In this document: positions 10,181 to 18,351 of the stretch, one piece after another | Layout: every line of letters starts with the position of its first letter | Numbering within the stretch: the first letter of the stretch is position 1 | Source: CAYUYV01 sp964522525 | GTDB taxonomy: Bacteria > Pseudomonadota > Alphaproteobacteria > JAJFIK01 | NCBI GenBank assembly: GCA_964522525.1 | Contig: CAZFWG010000007.1 | Span: forward strand, 1 to 64,000 | Length of the DNA: 64,000 nt | Reading direction: 5' to 3' | Program-made: the position numbers and the translations under genes | The notes under the pieces: generated by a model | Told to the model about the DNA's origin: nothing | Seen by the model: only the letters and a program-made list of their open reading frames with translations | The model's database searches: none

Positions 10181-10657
10181 GTGTTCAAGGAATTGCTGTC
10201 GTTTCTCGAAACTCACCAGGACGGGGCGGGGGACGGCGATCAGCAGAAGGTCTTTCCCCGCCGGCAGGTGGCGGCGGCCGCGTTGATGGTCGAGGCCTCG
10301 CGTCTCGACCGGGATTTCGGCGCCGATGAGCGCCGGACCATTCAGGCCCTTCTGATCGATCATTTCGATCTGTCCGCCGAACAGGCCCAGGTGCTCATGG
10401 CCCTGGCCCAGGAAGAACAGGCCGGCACCTATTCCGATTGGATGTTCACCCAGGCGGTGCGGCGCGGCTTCGAGATCCGCGAGCGCCTCGAGGTGATGGT
10501 CATGCTGTGGGAAGTGGTCTATGCGGATGGAACGCTCCACCGCTTCGAAAAGACCATGATGGAGCGGGTGGGCGAGGCGCTTGGTCTCGATCCGTCGGGA
10601 CTGGAGACCGCGCGCATGAGGGCGCTGGCCAATCTGGGGCACCCGGCCCCTGTTTAA
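10181..10657 (+). CDS. TerB-fold protein (function unknown)
   Basis: A 158-residue, all-helical soluble protein of the tellurite-resistance TerB fold. The family pattern is visible: AAALMVEASRLDRDFGADERRTI and LWEVVYADGTLHRFEKTMMERVG, each with an acidic Asp/Glu-rich metal-like site. The GTG start at 10181 is chosen because GGGGGGA lies about ten bases before it and the product then has the usual length; the open frame itself runs much further upstream inside the RND gene. TerB-fold proteins are common in alphaproteobacteria without other ter genes, and none is present here, so tellurite resistance should not be assumed. It is probably co-transcribed with the exporter. Confidence 0.8.
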   Translation: MFKELLSFLETHQDGAGDGDQQKVFPRRQVAAAALMVEASRLDRDFGADERRTIQALLIDHFDLSAEQAQVLMALAQEEQAGTYSDWMFTQAVRRGFEIRERLEVMVMLWEVVYADGTLHRFEKTMMERVGEALGLDPSGLETARMRALANLGHPAPV

Positions 10658-10684
10658 CGCTCTCCCTTCCAATGCCCTCGTGGC

Positions 10685-11305
10685 TCAGGGTTGGGGCGCC
10701 TGTTCCTCCAGGACGAACAGACGTGTTTCCATGTCCTTGGCAAGGGCGGGATCAAGGGCTTCAAGCACGGCGCGGGCGCTTTTTGCATCCGTGCTTAGAT
10801 CATAGGACAGCCTCGCATCGGGGCCGGAGATCGTCTCGCCCCTCCGCAGGCCCGAGACCTTGAGATTGCCGGCATAGATCACGTCCCCAACCTCCACGGA
10901 GAAGGGACGCACGGGCAAGTGCTTGCGCGGATCATAAGCGCCGCGCGGCAGTGCTTTTTGCGTTGGCGCCCGGCGCACATTCGTGGCGAAACACAAGAAC
11001 CGGTACCGCCCCGGGGGCACGTGCAGGACCTCGAACTCCGCTTCCCGATGCACGGTCGTGAAATAGCGGGGGCCGTCATCTTCGCCCATGGCGACGAGGG
11101 TCACGTGATTGGCCGTTGTCGGATCCCAGCTCTCCTGGGGAAAGACCAACTGAAAGACGATCGTGGCCGTCTCTTCGGGCTTGCTGTCGGGTCTGGGCAG
11201 GGTGATCCGATGATCGTTCTTGACGCAGGCCGCCAGGAGGAAGAGCCCGCATAGGAGAGCCCAGCACCGCAGGGCGGCGCGGTCACCAAGCGCACTGTTC
11301 AGCAT
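10685..11305 (-). CDS. Putative lipoprotein of unknown function
   Basis: From ATG 11305 (AAGGA eight bases upstream in the mRNA) the product has 206 residues. It starts with a type II signal peptide whose lipobox LLAAC places the lipidated Cys at 27. The mature part appears mostly beta-stranded, with a PPGRYRFLCFA segment of the kind seen in carboxypeptidase-regulatory or transthyretin-like folds. No catalytic motif is seen. The next residues after the Cys (VKND) contain no Asp at +2, so sorting to the outer membrane is likelier than inner-membrane retention. It is the last gene of a tight leftward run (bioB, HAD protein, lipoprotein; gaps 44 and 20 bases). Confidence 0.65.
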   Translation of the reverse strand: MLNSALGDRAALRCWALLCGLFLLAACVKNDHRITLPRPDSKPEETATIVFQLVFPQESWDPTTANHVTLVAMGEDDGPRYFTTVHREAEFEVLHVPPGRYRFLCFATNVRRAPTQKALPRGAYDPRKHLPVRPFSVEVGDVIYAGNLKVSGLRRGETISGPDARLSYDLSTDAKSARAVLEALDPALAKDMETRLFVLEEQAPQP

Positions 11306-11325
11306 AAATGCCATCCTTCGCCCAT

Positions 11326-11967
11326 TCAGCCGAGCGCGAGACCCGTCGCGGCCTCAAGTTCCGCAATGGCCTCCGTCGGCGTCGCGACCTTGATCGTCTT
11401 CATGCCCATGGCGCGCGCGGGCTTGAGATTGATGCCCAGATCGTCGAGATAGACGCAGGCTTCAGGCGCCACGCCAAGGGCCTCGCACATCATCTCGTAG
11501 ATGCGCGGATCGGGTTTGCGGATCCCGACTTTGGAACTTTCGATCACGTGGTCGAAAATCTCCATGATCGCCGCGATGCGATCGGCGCGTTCTCCGGTGA
11601 CCCAGAAATCATTGCCATCGGCCGGTTTCACATTGTTGGTGATGCAGCCCGTCTTGAACCGGGCGGCGCATCCTTCAAGGGCGCTCACCATGTTGGGACG
11701 GATGTCGCCATGGAGAAGACCGATCACCACGCGGCCCGGAACCTCGTGGCCGGCCGCCCGCGTTTCATCGGCGAAAAGCCGGTCGAATTCCGCAAGGGTG
11801 ACTTCGCTGCGCTCGAAAAGGGCCCAGGCATTATGTTCGGAATTGGTTGCGTTCACCGTGCGGATAAAATTCTCGGGCAGGCCCTTTTCCCGCTCATAGC
11901 GGTTGAAGGCCTCGAACGGCGAGGACGTGATCACGCCCCCGAAATCCCATAGGACCGCCTCGATCAT
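11326..11967 (-). CDS. HAD-superfamily hydrolase, subclass IA (YihX-like)
   Basis: A 213-residue soluble phosphatase-like protein. The HAD motifs are present: nucleophile Asp8 in LWDFGGVI, Thr/Asn of motif II in GCITNNV, Lys of motif III in KVGIRKPDPRIYE, and motif IV in VYLDDLGIN. The residue two after the nucleophile is Gly10 rather than the usual general-acid Asp; this is also seen in YihX-type members and in the N-terminal phosphatase domain of some epoxide hydrolase relatives. Substrate cannot be predicted; sugar phosphates are typical of the group. It lies between bioB and a lipoprotein gene on the same strand, so the three may be co-transcribed without an evident shared pathway. Confidence 0.85.
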   Translation of the reverse strand: MIEAVLWDFGGVITSSPFEAFNRYEREKGLPENFIRTVNATNSEHNAWALFERSEVTLAEFDRLFADETRAAGHEVPGRVVIGLLHGDIRPNMVSALEGCAARFKTGCITNNVKPADGNDFWVTGERADRIAAIMEIFDHVIESSKVGIRKPDPRIYEMMCEALGVAPEACVYLDDLGINLKPARAMGMKTIKVATPTEAIAELEAATGLALG

Positions 11968-12011
11968 AATCCGTTTCCCCGCTCCGTCCCCATTCTTCTG
12001 GTTTGGGCTCT

Positions 12012-13133
12012 CTATTGGTATGCGGCCGGTGATGATACCCGGTCTTGGTCTTGCCGTTCCACGTCAATTTCCGCGGCCGCGGGCCGATCGGGTGCTTTGG
12101 CTTCCAGTCCCAGACGCTCGAACAAGGCGGCATCCTTGTCGGTTCCGGGATTGGCGGTGGTCAGCAACGTGTTGCCCACAAAAATCGAGTTGGCGCCGGC
12201 CAGAAAACACAAGGCCTGGGTCTCGTCGCTCATGGCCTCCCGGCCCGCCGAAAGCCGTACGACGGAGCGTGGCATCATCAGTCGGGCAAGCGCAACCGTC
12301 CGAACGAACTCAATTGGGTGCAGAGACTTACTCTTCCCCAATGGCGTGCCCTCCGTGGGCATCAGCCCGTTGATCGGCACCGAGCCCGGATGTTCGGGCA
12401 GGGTGGCCAATGCCAGCAACAGGCCAACGCGATCCTCGATCGCCTCCCCCATGCCCACGATCCCGCCGCAGCACACGGCCAAGCCCGCCTCCCGGACATG
12501 GGCCAGGGTCTCCAGCCGGTCCTCGAAACGCCGCGTGGTGATGACCTGGTCATAATAGTCCGGCGACGTATCGATGTTGTGATTGTAGTAGTCGAGGCCG
12601 GCATCTTTGAGGCGGTGGGCCTGATCCCCTGTCAGCATGCCAAGGGTCATGCAGGTCTCAAGGCCCAGGGCCTTGACGCCGCGGATCATTTCCTCGAGCG
12701 CGGGCAGGTCCCGATCCTTCGGGCTGCGCCACGCGGCACCCATGCAGTAGCGGGTGGCGCCCTGGGCCTTGGCATCGCGCGCGCCCGCGAGGACGGCCGC
12801 CACATCCATCAGTTTGGTGGCTTTCAGTCCGGTCTCGAAATGGGCGGACTGGTTGCAATAGCCGCAGTCCTCGGGACATCCCCCCGTCTTGATCGACAGC
12901 AAAGCCGCCTGCTCCACCGCATTAGGATCGAAATTCTGGCGATGCACGCTTTGGGCCGCGAAAATCAGATCGGCAAACGGCAAACTGTAGAGCGCATCGG
13001 CTTCCGCGCGTGTCCAATCCTGGCGCACCGTGCCCAAGGGCGCGGCGAGTGCCGGAAACCGCCTGTCCGAAGGAGCGGAGGCGTTCGTGTCGGATGCCGG
13101 GCGAAAGGTCGAGGGCGTGGAAGCGACGGTCAT
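12012..13133 (-). CDS. bioB: Biotin synthase
   Basis: BioB is a radical S-adenosylmethionine enzyme that inserts sulfur into dethiobiotin, the last step of biotin synthesis. The protein has 373 residues. The radical-SAM cluster ligands are Cys86, Cys90 and Cys93 in GGCPEDCGYCNQS, and the downstream motifs YNHNIDTSPDYY and GNTLLTTANPG belong to biotin synthase. The start at 13133 has AGGAG correctly spaced; a longer reading to 13202 is unsupported. The N-terminus is about 35 residues longer than in E. coli BioB and low in complexity. No bioF, bioD or bioA is in the window, so the pathway is split across the genome. The 219-base gap to the divergent macroglobulin gene contains both promoters; no clear BirA or BioR site was identified by eye. 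Confidence 0.96.
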   Translation of the reverse strand: MTVASTPSTFRPASDTNASAPSDRRFPALAAPLGTVRQDWTRAEADALYSLPFADLIFAAQSVHRQNFDPNAVEQAALLSIKTGGCPEDCGYCNQSAHFETGLKATKLMDVAAVLAGARDAKAQGATRYCMGAAWRSPKDRDLPALEEMIRGVKALGLETCMTLGMLTGDQAHRLKDAGLDYYNHNIDTSPDYYDQVITTRRFEDRLETLAHVREAGLAVCCGGIVGMGEAIEDRVGLLLALATLPEHPGSVPINGLMPTEGTPLGKSKSLHPIEFVRTVALARLMMPRSVVRLSAGREAMSDETQALCFLAGANSIFVGNTLLTTANPGTDKDAALFERLGLEAKAPDRPAAAEIDVERQDQDRVSSPAAYQ

Positions 13134-13352
13134 CAAGGCTCCTGGTATGGAAACAATTTCGAAAGCCCAGAATCTCATCGGCCGGGCGCGGGGGTCAAGC
13201 ACGCAAAGCAGGGGCTGACGTCACGATTTGCGTGCCGAACGGGGGCTCAATCAGTCATGGAGATCAGCCCAAAAACGCCTTAAAAGAACCGCAACACAAC
13301 GCTTTAAGCGCATCCGGAGCGTGCGCTTCCGCCACTATCAGAGGGGCACACC

Positions 13353-16300
13353 ATGAAACGGATGTTCGCTTTCGGTCTTGGAGCCCTGATGCTTGCCGGG
13401 CTGGGCCTGGCGTTGCTCATACGGCCCCAGGAAACCCAACCCCAGGATCGCGACGACTATGTCGGTGGTTTGCCCAGTCTCGAATCCGTCCTGTCCTCCG
13501 ATGAGAGCATGGACGAAAGCGGGAGCGATGCGACCTTAGGCGCGGAAACGGTGGCGCGCGCCGCCAATATGGCGGCCGTCGATCCGGACGCGCCCCGCGA
13601 TTTCGTTTTCGAGCGGTTGGAAATCAAGACCGACGCCGATACCCCGGAGGCGTGTCTGGTCTTTTCCGAGCCTCTGACCGAAGACGCCTCGATCAATTTT
13701 ACCGACTATCTGGTCATAGAGCCCGAGGTGCAGCCGGCGATCCGCGCCGAAGGCTCCCTGCTTTGCCTGGCTGGCCTGACCTTCGGCCAGACCTATCAAG
13801 TGACGGTCCGCAAGGGCCTGCCGGCCGCGTCCGGTTCCAAGACCCCCTATGACGAAACCGTGCCCGTATCCCTCGAGGACAGGCCCGCCGCGATCTCCTT
13901 CGGATCGGGCCTGATCCTGCCCCGCGAAGGCAATGACGGCGTGCCGATCACGACGGTCAATGTGGACCGGGTGAAGCTGCGTGTAGCCCGGGTCGGGGAG
14001 CGCCTGCTGTCCCAGCTGCGCCAGGGACTGGTCGAACAGCGCCGGCTCACCTCTTGGGAGTTCGACCGGGTTGCGGAAAACCAGGGACAGATTGTCTGGA
14101 CCGGCGAAATGGCCATTGCCGGCTCCCGCAACGAAACTGTCCGTACGCTGTTTCCGATCCGTCAGGCGCTGCCAAAGCGGGAGAACGGGGTTTATCTGGT
14201 TGCCGCCGAAAATGCGGCCGATGAGGAAAAGGATGCGTATGCCCGGCTTTCCGCCAGTCAATGGATCATCGAATCCGATCTCGCTCTGACCAGTTTTTCG
14301 GGCGCTGATGGCTTGCGGGTCTTCGTACGCTCCTTGAGCAAGGCGGGGGCCGTGGAAGGGGTGCGCGTGACACTCCTGGCCCGGAACAACGAAATTCTGG
14401 GCGAGGTGCGCACCGGCGCGGATGGCGGCGTGCGTTTCGATCCCGGTTTGACGCGGGGTCAGGGTGGCAATGCGCCAGTGATGGTCATGGCCGAGCGGGG
14501 CGATGATTTCATGTTCCTCGATCTGCGCCGTGCGGCCTTCGATCTCAGCGATCGGGGGGTCAGCGGTCGTCCCGCGCCGGCGGAAACCGATGCCTTCGTC
14601 TATCTTGACCGGGGGATCTATCGGCCCGGCGAGACCGTTCAGATCGTCAGTCTGCTGCGAGATGCTGCCGTCAATGTCATCGAGAATGCTTCCCTGACCC
14701 TCCTGGTCCGGCGCCCCGACGGCATCGAGTATCGCCGCCTGACGGTCGACAATCTGGTGGCCGGGGGCGTGCATGTGCCGGTCACCCTCTCACGCTCCGC
14801 CATGCGCGGACCCTGGACGGTTTCCGTGCATACCGACCCCCGGGGCCCGGCGGTCGGTAGCGCCCGTTTCGACGTCCAGGATTTTGTGCCCGAACGTCTG
14901 GAAGTCGCCCTGGAGACCGGGGCCGATTTCCTGCGCCCCACCGATGACATTCAAATCGATGTGGCCGCGCGCTATCTCTATGGCGCGCCCGCCAAGGGGC
15001 TCGAGGGCGAGGCAACCATGCGGATCGTGCCGGACCCGGAGCCCTTCAAGGCCTATACGGATTACAGTTTCGGTCTCGTGGAGCAGCGTTTTTCGCCGAC
15101 CCTTGAAGATCTGTCGGTCACGCCGACGGATGATGAGGGAAACGCCACGGTTTCCGGCAAGGTCGGCCCGCTTGAGGCCGTCGCGCGGCCCTTGCGCGCG
15201 GACATCACGGTTTCCGTCTTTGAGCCCGGCGGCCGTCCGACCCGGGAGCGTCTGTCGATCCCGATTCGCCCTCTCGACGTTTCCATCGGCATTCGTCCGG
15301 GTTTCGACAATCAGGTTGTGCGGCGGAACACGCCCATGACTTTCGATGTGCTGGCGCTTGATCCTTCCGGGTTGTCGGTTGCGGCGGAAGGCGTGAAGTG
15401 GGAACTGGTGGCACGGGTAGTAAACTACCAGTGGTACCAGGCCGATGGCGAATGGCGCTATGAACGGATTGTCCGCAATCGTCCTTTGCAGGCGGGTACG
15501 ATCGATGTCACGGCGTCGTCGGAACTTCCCGATGCCAAGCCGGCCCGGATCGAGATCGGCGGTCTTGATTGGGGCCACTATCAGTTGACGATCCGGGATC
15601 CCGCCACGGGCGCCGCGTCGAGCCTGCGGTTCTGGTCCGGATGGTATGGCGGGACTTCGGATCAGCGACCCGATCGGGTCACGGTGTTAAGCGGCAAGCC
15701 GCGCTACCGGGCCGGCGAGACCGCGCGCATCACGATTCGCCCGCCCATGCCCGGCAAGGCTCTTCTGACCGTGGCCGGCGCAAGCGTCCATGAAACCCGT
15801 CTTCTTGATTTGCCGGCGGATGGGGTGACCCTTGATCTGCCCGTGTCGGCCGATTGGGGCTCCGGAGCGTATGTGATCGTGAATGCCTATCGTCCCGTTG
15901 ACGGATCGGGCAGCCAGGTTCCTGTCCGCGCCATCGGTCTGGCCCATATTGCCATCGACCAGTCCGACCGCTCCCTTGCGGTCGCATTTGATATGCCAGA
16001 TCTCGTCGAACCCCAATCGGACATTACCGTGCCGGTCCGAGTTCAACGCGGCTCGGGCAATGCGCCCCCATCCATGGCTTTTGTCACCCTGGCCGCCGTC
16101 GATACGGGCATTCTCAATTTGACCGATTTTGAGCCTCCGTCCCCGGAGGATCATTATTTCGGAAAGCGGCGGCTGGCGGTGGAAATCCGCGACGACTATG
16201 GGCGTCTCATTCGCGGCGCCCGAGGTGTTCAGGGAGAGATCCGTTCCGGCGGTGATGGCTTCGCCGATGCCGGCGGTCTCAATGTGGTGCCCACCCGCAC

Positions 16301-18347
16301 GGTGGCGCTCTTCTCCGGCATCGTCGCCCTGGACGAGGCGGGTTCGGCCGCCATTCCCCTGACCATCCCCGATTTCGTTGGGGAGCTGACATTCATGGCG
16401 GTGGCCTTTTCGCCCACGGCCGTGGGCCATGGCGTCAAGCCGGTGACGGTCCGCCGCGCCGTGGTGGGCGACCTGGCGCTGCCGCGTTTTCTGGCCCCCG
16501 GCGATGAGGCCCAGGCCACGCTCCAGGTCAACAATGTGGAAGGTCCGGCCGGTGCCTATCAGGCACGGGTCACGACGGACGGTGCGCTGACTGCCGCCGA
16601 GGTCGTTTTGGAGGGGGATGATCTTCGCTTGGCAACCGGCGAGGAAAGTCGTCTGCCCGTGCCCTTGAAGGCCGAAAGGCCAGGGGTTGCCGAGGTTTCC
16701 TTGGACCTCAGCGGACCCGATGATTTCAGTCTCGCCCGCTCCTGGCCGATCGAAAGCCGCGCTCCCCGCCTGCCCCGGGTCGAAGTGGTTGCCGGCGTGT
16801 TGGAGCCCGGAACGGAACTCGACTATGACGATTCTCTGTTGACGCCCTTTCATGAGGAAACAGCCGCCTTTTCCCTCAGCCTGTCGAGCGCGCCGGCCGT
16901 CGATGTGCCGGGCCTCCTGCGCGCCCTTGGTCGCTATCCCTATGGCTGTCTCGAACAGACGACGAGCCGCGCCTTTCCGCTCCTCTATTTCAATGACCTC
17001 GCCGTGGCCAGCGGCGTGGCAGGGGACGATGGCCTGAAGCAGCGGCTCCAGGACGCCGCCGACAAGATCCTCGATCTTCAGCGACCGGATGGGGCGTTCG
17101 GCATGTGGAGCCGGTCAGGAGGGTCGGCCAATCTGTGGCTGAGTGTCTTTGCGCTCGATTTTCTGGCGGCCGCCAAGGAACAGGGTTTCGTCGTGCCACG
17201 GGATGCCATCCTGCGGGGGCAGAGCTGGCTTACCAATCTGGCGGAAGCGAACTGGCAGGATGTGGACGCGCGGGCCTATGCCTTTTATGCCCTGGCCAAA
17301 CAGGGACGGGCACGGATCAGCGCCGTCCGCTATTTCTTTGATACGGAGCGAACCAAACTGAAAAGCGCCATTGGGCTTGGTTTCCTGGGCGGGGCGCTCG
17401 ATGCGCTGGGGGATCGTGCGCGCGGGCGGATCGCTTTTTCTGAAGCGGTGGAACGGCTGGCCGCCGGCAACACTGAGAAATACAAGACCATCGCCTATGG
17501 CAGTTTGCGCCGCGACCTGGCGGGCGTGACGGCCCTCGTCGCGGAAGCCCGGCGCCTCGAGTTCCTGCCGCCGCTTTTTGAGAGGCGGGCGGAACTGGCC
17601 GTCCGGCCCCAATTCGCCACTACTCAGGAAATGGTCTGGATGCTGCTGACCGCTCATCACTTGCGCAGCGCTCTGGAGAACGCCACCCTCTCCGTGGTCG
17701 TCAAAGGGACCGAGCCCCAGGAAGACCCAGGCATGATCAGTCTGGCCCCCAGCCGGCCCGAATTGGCGCGGGGCATCACCATCGGCAATACGGGCGATGA
17801 ACCCCTGTGGTATGTGGCCACGGCGGAAGGCACGTCGATGGAAGCCGAAGAACCGGAGTCGAACGGCTTGAGCGTGACCAAGACCCTGCTCTCCCTTGAC
17901 GGCGAGCCGGTCGATCCCGGCTCCCTGGAGCGGAGCGGCCGTTACGTCGTGTTGATCCAGGGTCGGATGAACAACAACCGCCGGCGCGAGATGGCTGTAT
18001 TGGATCTCCTGCCGGCCGGCTTCGAAATCGAGACGGTGCTTCCCGGCGGTGTGGGCCAGGACGCGCAATATCCCCAATTGCCCAAGCTGACCTACACGCA
18101 GCTGGCCTCCGCGCGGGATGATCGTTTCGTCGCGGCCTTCAATATCGGCGGCCGTCGCTATCGCCGGCGCCGCGACGACGAGGAGCAGAAGGTCGTTCGC
18201 CCCACTTTTGCGCTTGCCTATATTGTCCGTGCCGTGACGCCGGGTGACTTCGCGCTTCCCGCGGTGCGGGTCGAAGACATGTATGCGCCGCGCATCATGG
18301 CGCGGACGAATGAGGGCCGGGTGATTGTCGCGCCGGGCGCCCCTTGA
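13353..18347 (+). CDS. Bacterial alpha-2-macroglobulin with thioester motif (YfhM-like)
   Basis: Bacterial macroglobulins trap attacking proteases in the periplasm by a bait-and-thioester mechanism and are thought to guard the cell when the peptidoglycan or outer membrane is breached. The 1,664-residue protein begins with a hydrophobic segment (about 8-24) followed by a long series of beta-sandwich (MG) domains. The thioester motif GCLEQ is intact, with Cys1199, followed by the expected alpha/alpha-toroid thioester domain (about 1190-1480) and a C-terminal receptor-binding-like domain. No lipobox cysteine follows the N-terminal helix, so it is anchored by that helix or cleaved, unlike the lipoprotein form in E. 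coli. The pbpC start is 4 bases after its stop, the same gene pair as in many proteobacteria. Confidence 0.93.
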   Translation: MKRMFAFGLGALMLAGLGLALLIRPQETQPQDRDDYVGGLPSLESVLSSDESMDESGSDATLGAETVARAANMAAVDPDAPRDFVFERLEIKTDADTPEACLVFSEPLTEDASINFTDYLVIEPEVQPAIRAEGSLLCLAGLTFGQTYQVTVRKGLPAASGSKTPYDETVPVSLEDRPAAISFGSGLILPREGNDGVPITTVNVDRVKLRVARVGERLLSQLRQGLVEQRRLTSWEFDRVAENQGQIVWTGEMAIAGSRNETVRTLFPIRQALPKRENGVYLVAAENAADEEKDAYARLSASQWIIESDLALTSFSGADGLRVFVRSLSKAGAVEGVRVTLLARNNEILGEVRTGADGGVRFDPGLTRGQGGNAPVMVMAERGDDFMFLDLRRAAFDLSDRGVSGRPAPAETDAFVYLDRGIYRPGETVQIVSLLRDAAVNVIENASLTLLVRRPDGIEYRRLTVDNLVAGGVHVPVTLSRSAMRGPWTVSVHTDPRGPAVGSARFDVQDFVPERLEVALETGADFLRPTDDIQIDVAARYLYGAPAKGLEGEATMRIVPDPEPFKAYTDYSFGLVEQRFSPTLEDLSVTPTDDEGNATVSGKVGPLEAVARPLRADITVSVFEPGGRPTRERLSIPIRPLDVSIGIRPGFDNQVVRRNTPMTFDVLALDPSGLSVAAEGVKWELVARVVNYQWYQADGEWRYERIVRNRPLQAGTIDVTASSELPDAKPARIEIGGLDWGHYQLTIRDPATGAASSLRFWSGWYGGTSDQRPDRVTVLSGKPRYRAGETARITIRPPMPGKALLTVAGASVHETRLLDLPADGVTLDLPVSADWGSGAYVIVNAYRPVDGSGSQVPVRAIGLAHIAIDQSDRSLAVAFDMPDLVEPQSDITVPVRVQRGSGNAPPSMAFVTLAAVDTGILNLTDFEPPSPEDHYFGKRRLAVEIRDDYGRLIRGARGVQGEIRSGGDGFADAGGLNVVPTRTVALFSGIVALDEAGSAAIPLTIPDFVGELTFMAVAFSPTAVGHGVKPVTVRRAVVGDLALPRFLAPGDEAQATLQVNNVEGPAGAYQARVTTDGALTAAEVVLEGDDLRLATGEESRLPVPLKAERPGVAEVSLDLSGPDDFSLARSWPIESRAPRLPRVEVVAGVLEPGTELDYDDSLLTPFHEETAAFSLSLSSAPAVDVPGLLRALGRYPYGCLEQTTSRAFPLLYFNDLAVASGVAGDDGLKQRLQDAADKILDLQRPDGAFGMWSRSGGSANLWLSVFALDFLAAAKEQGFVVPRDAILRGQSWLTNLAEANWQDVDARAYAFYALAKQGRARISAVRYFFDTERTKLKSAIGLGFLGGALDALGDRARGRIAFSEAVERLAAGNTEKYKTIAYGSLRRDLAGVTALVAEARRLEFLPPLFERRAELAVRPQFATTQEMVWMLLTAHHLRSALENATLSVVVKGTEPQEDPGMISLAPSRPELARGITIGNTGDEPLWYVATAEGTSMEAEEPESNGLSVTKTLLSLDGEPVDPGSLERSGRYVVLIQGRMNNNRRREMAVLDLLPAGFEIETVLPGGVGQDAQYPQLPKLTYTQLASARDDRFVAAFNIGGRRYRRRRDDEEQKVVRPTFALAYIVRAVTPGDFALPAVRVEDMYAPRIMARTNEGRVIVAPGAP

Positions 18348-18351
18348 GCCC

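Noticed and set aside
10181..10657. Tellurite resistance from the TerB-fold gene
   Set aside because: No other ter genes are present, and stand-alone TerB-fold proteins are widespread without that role.
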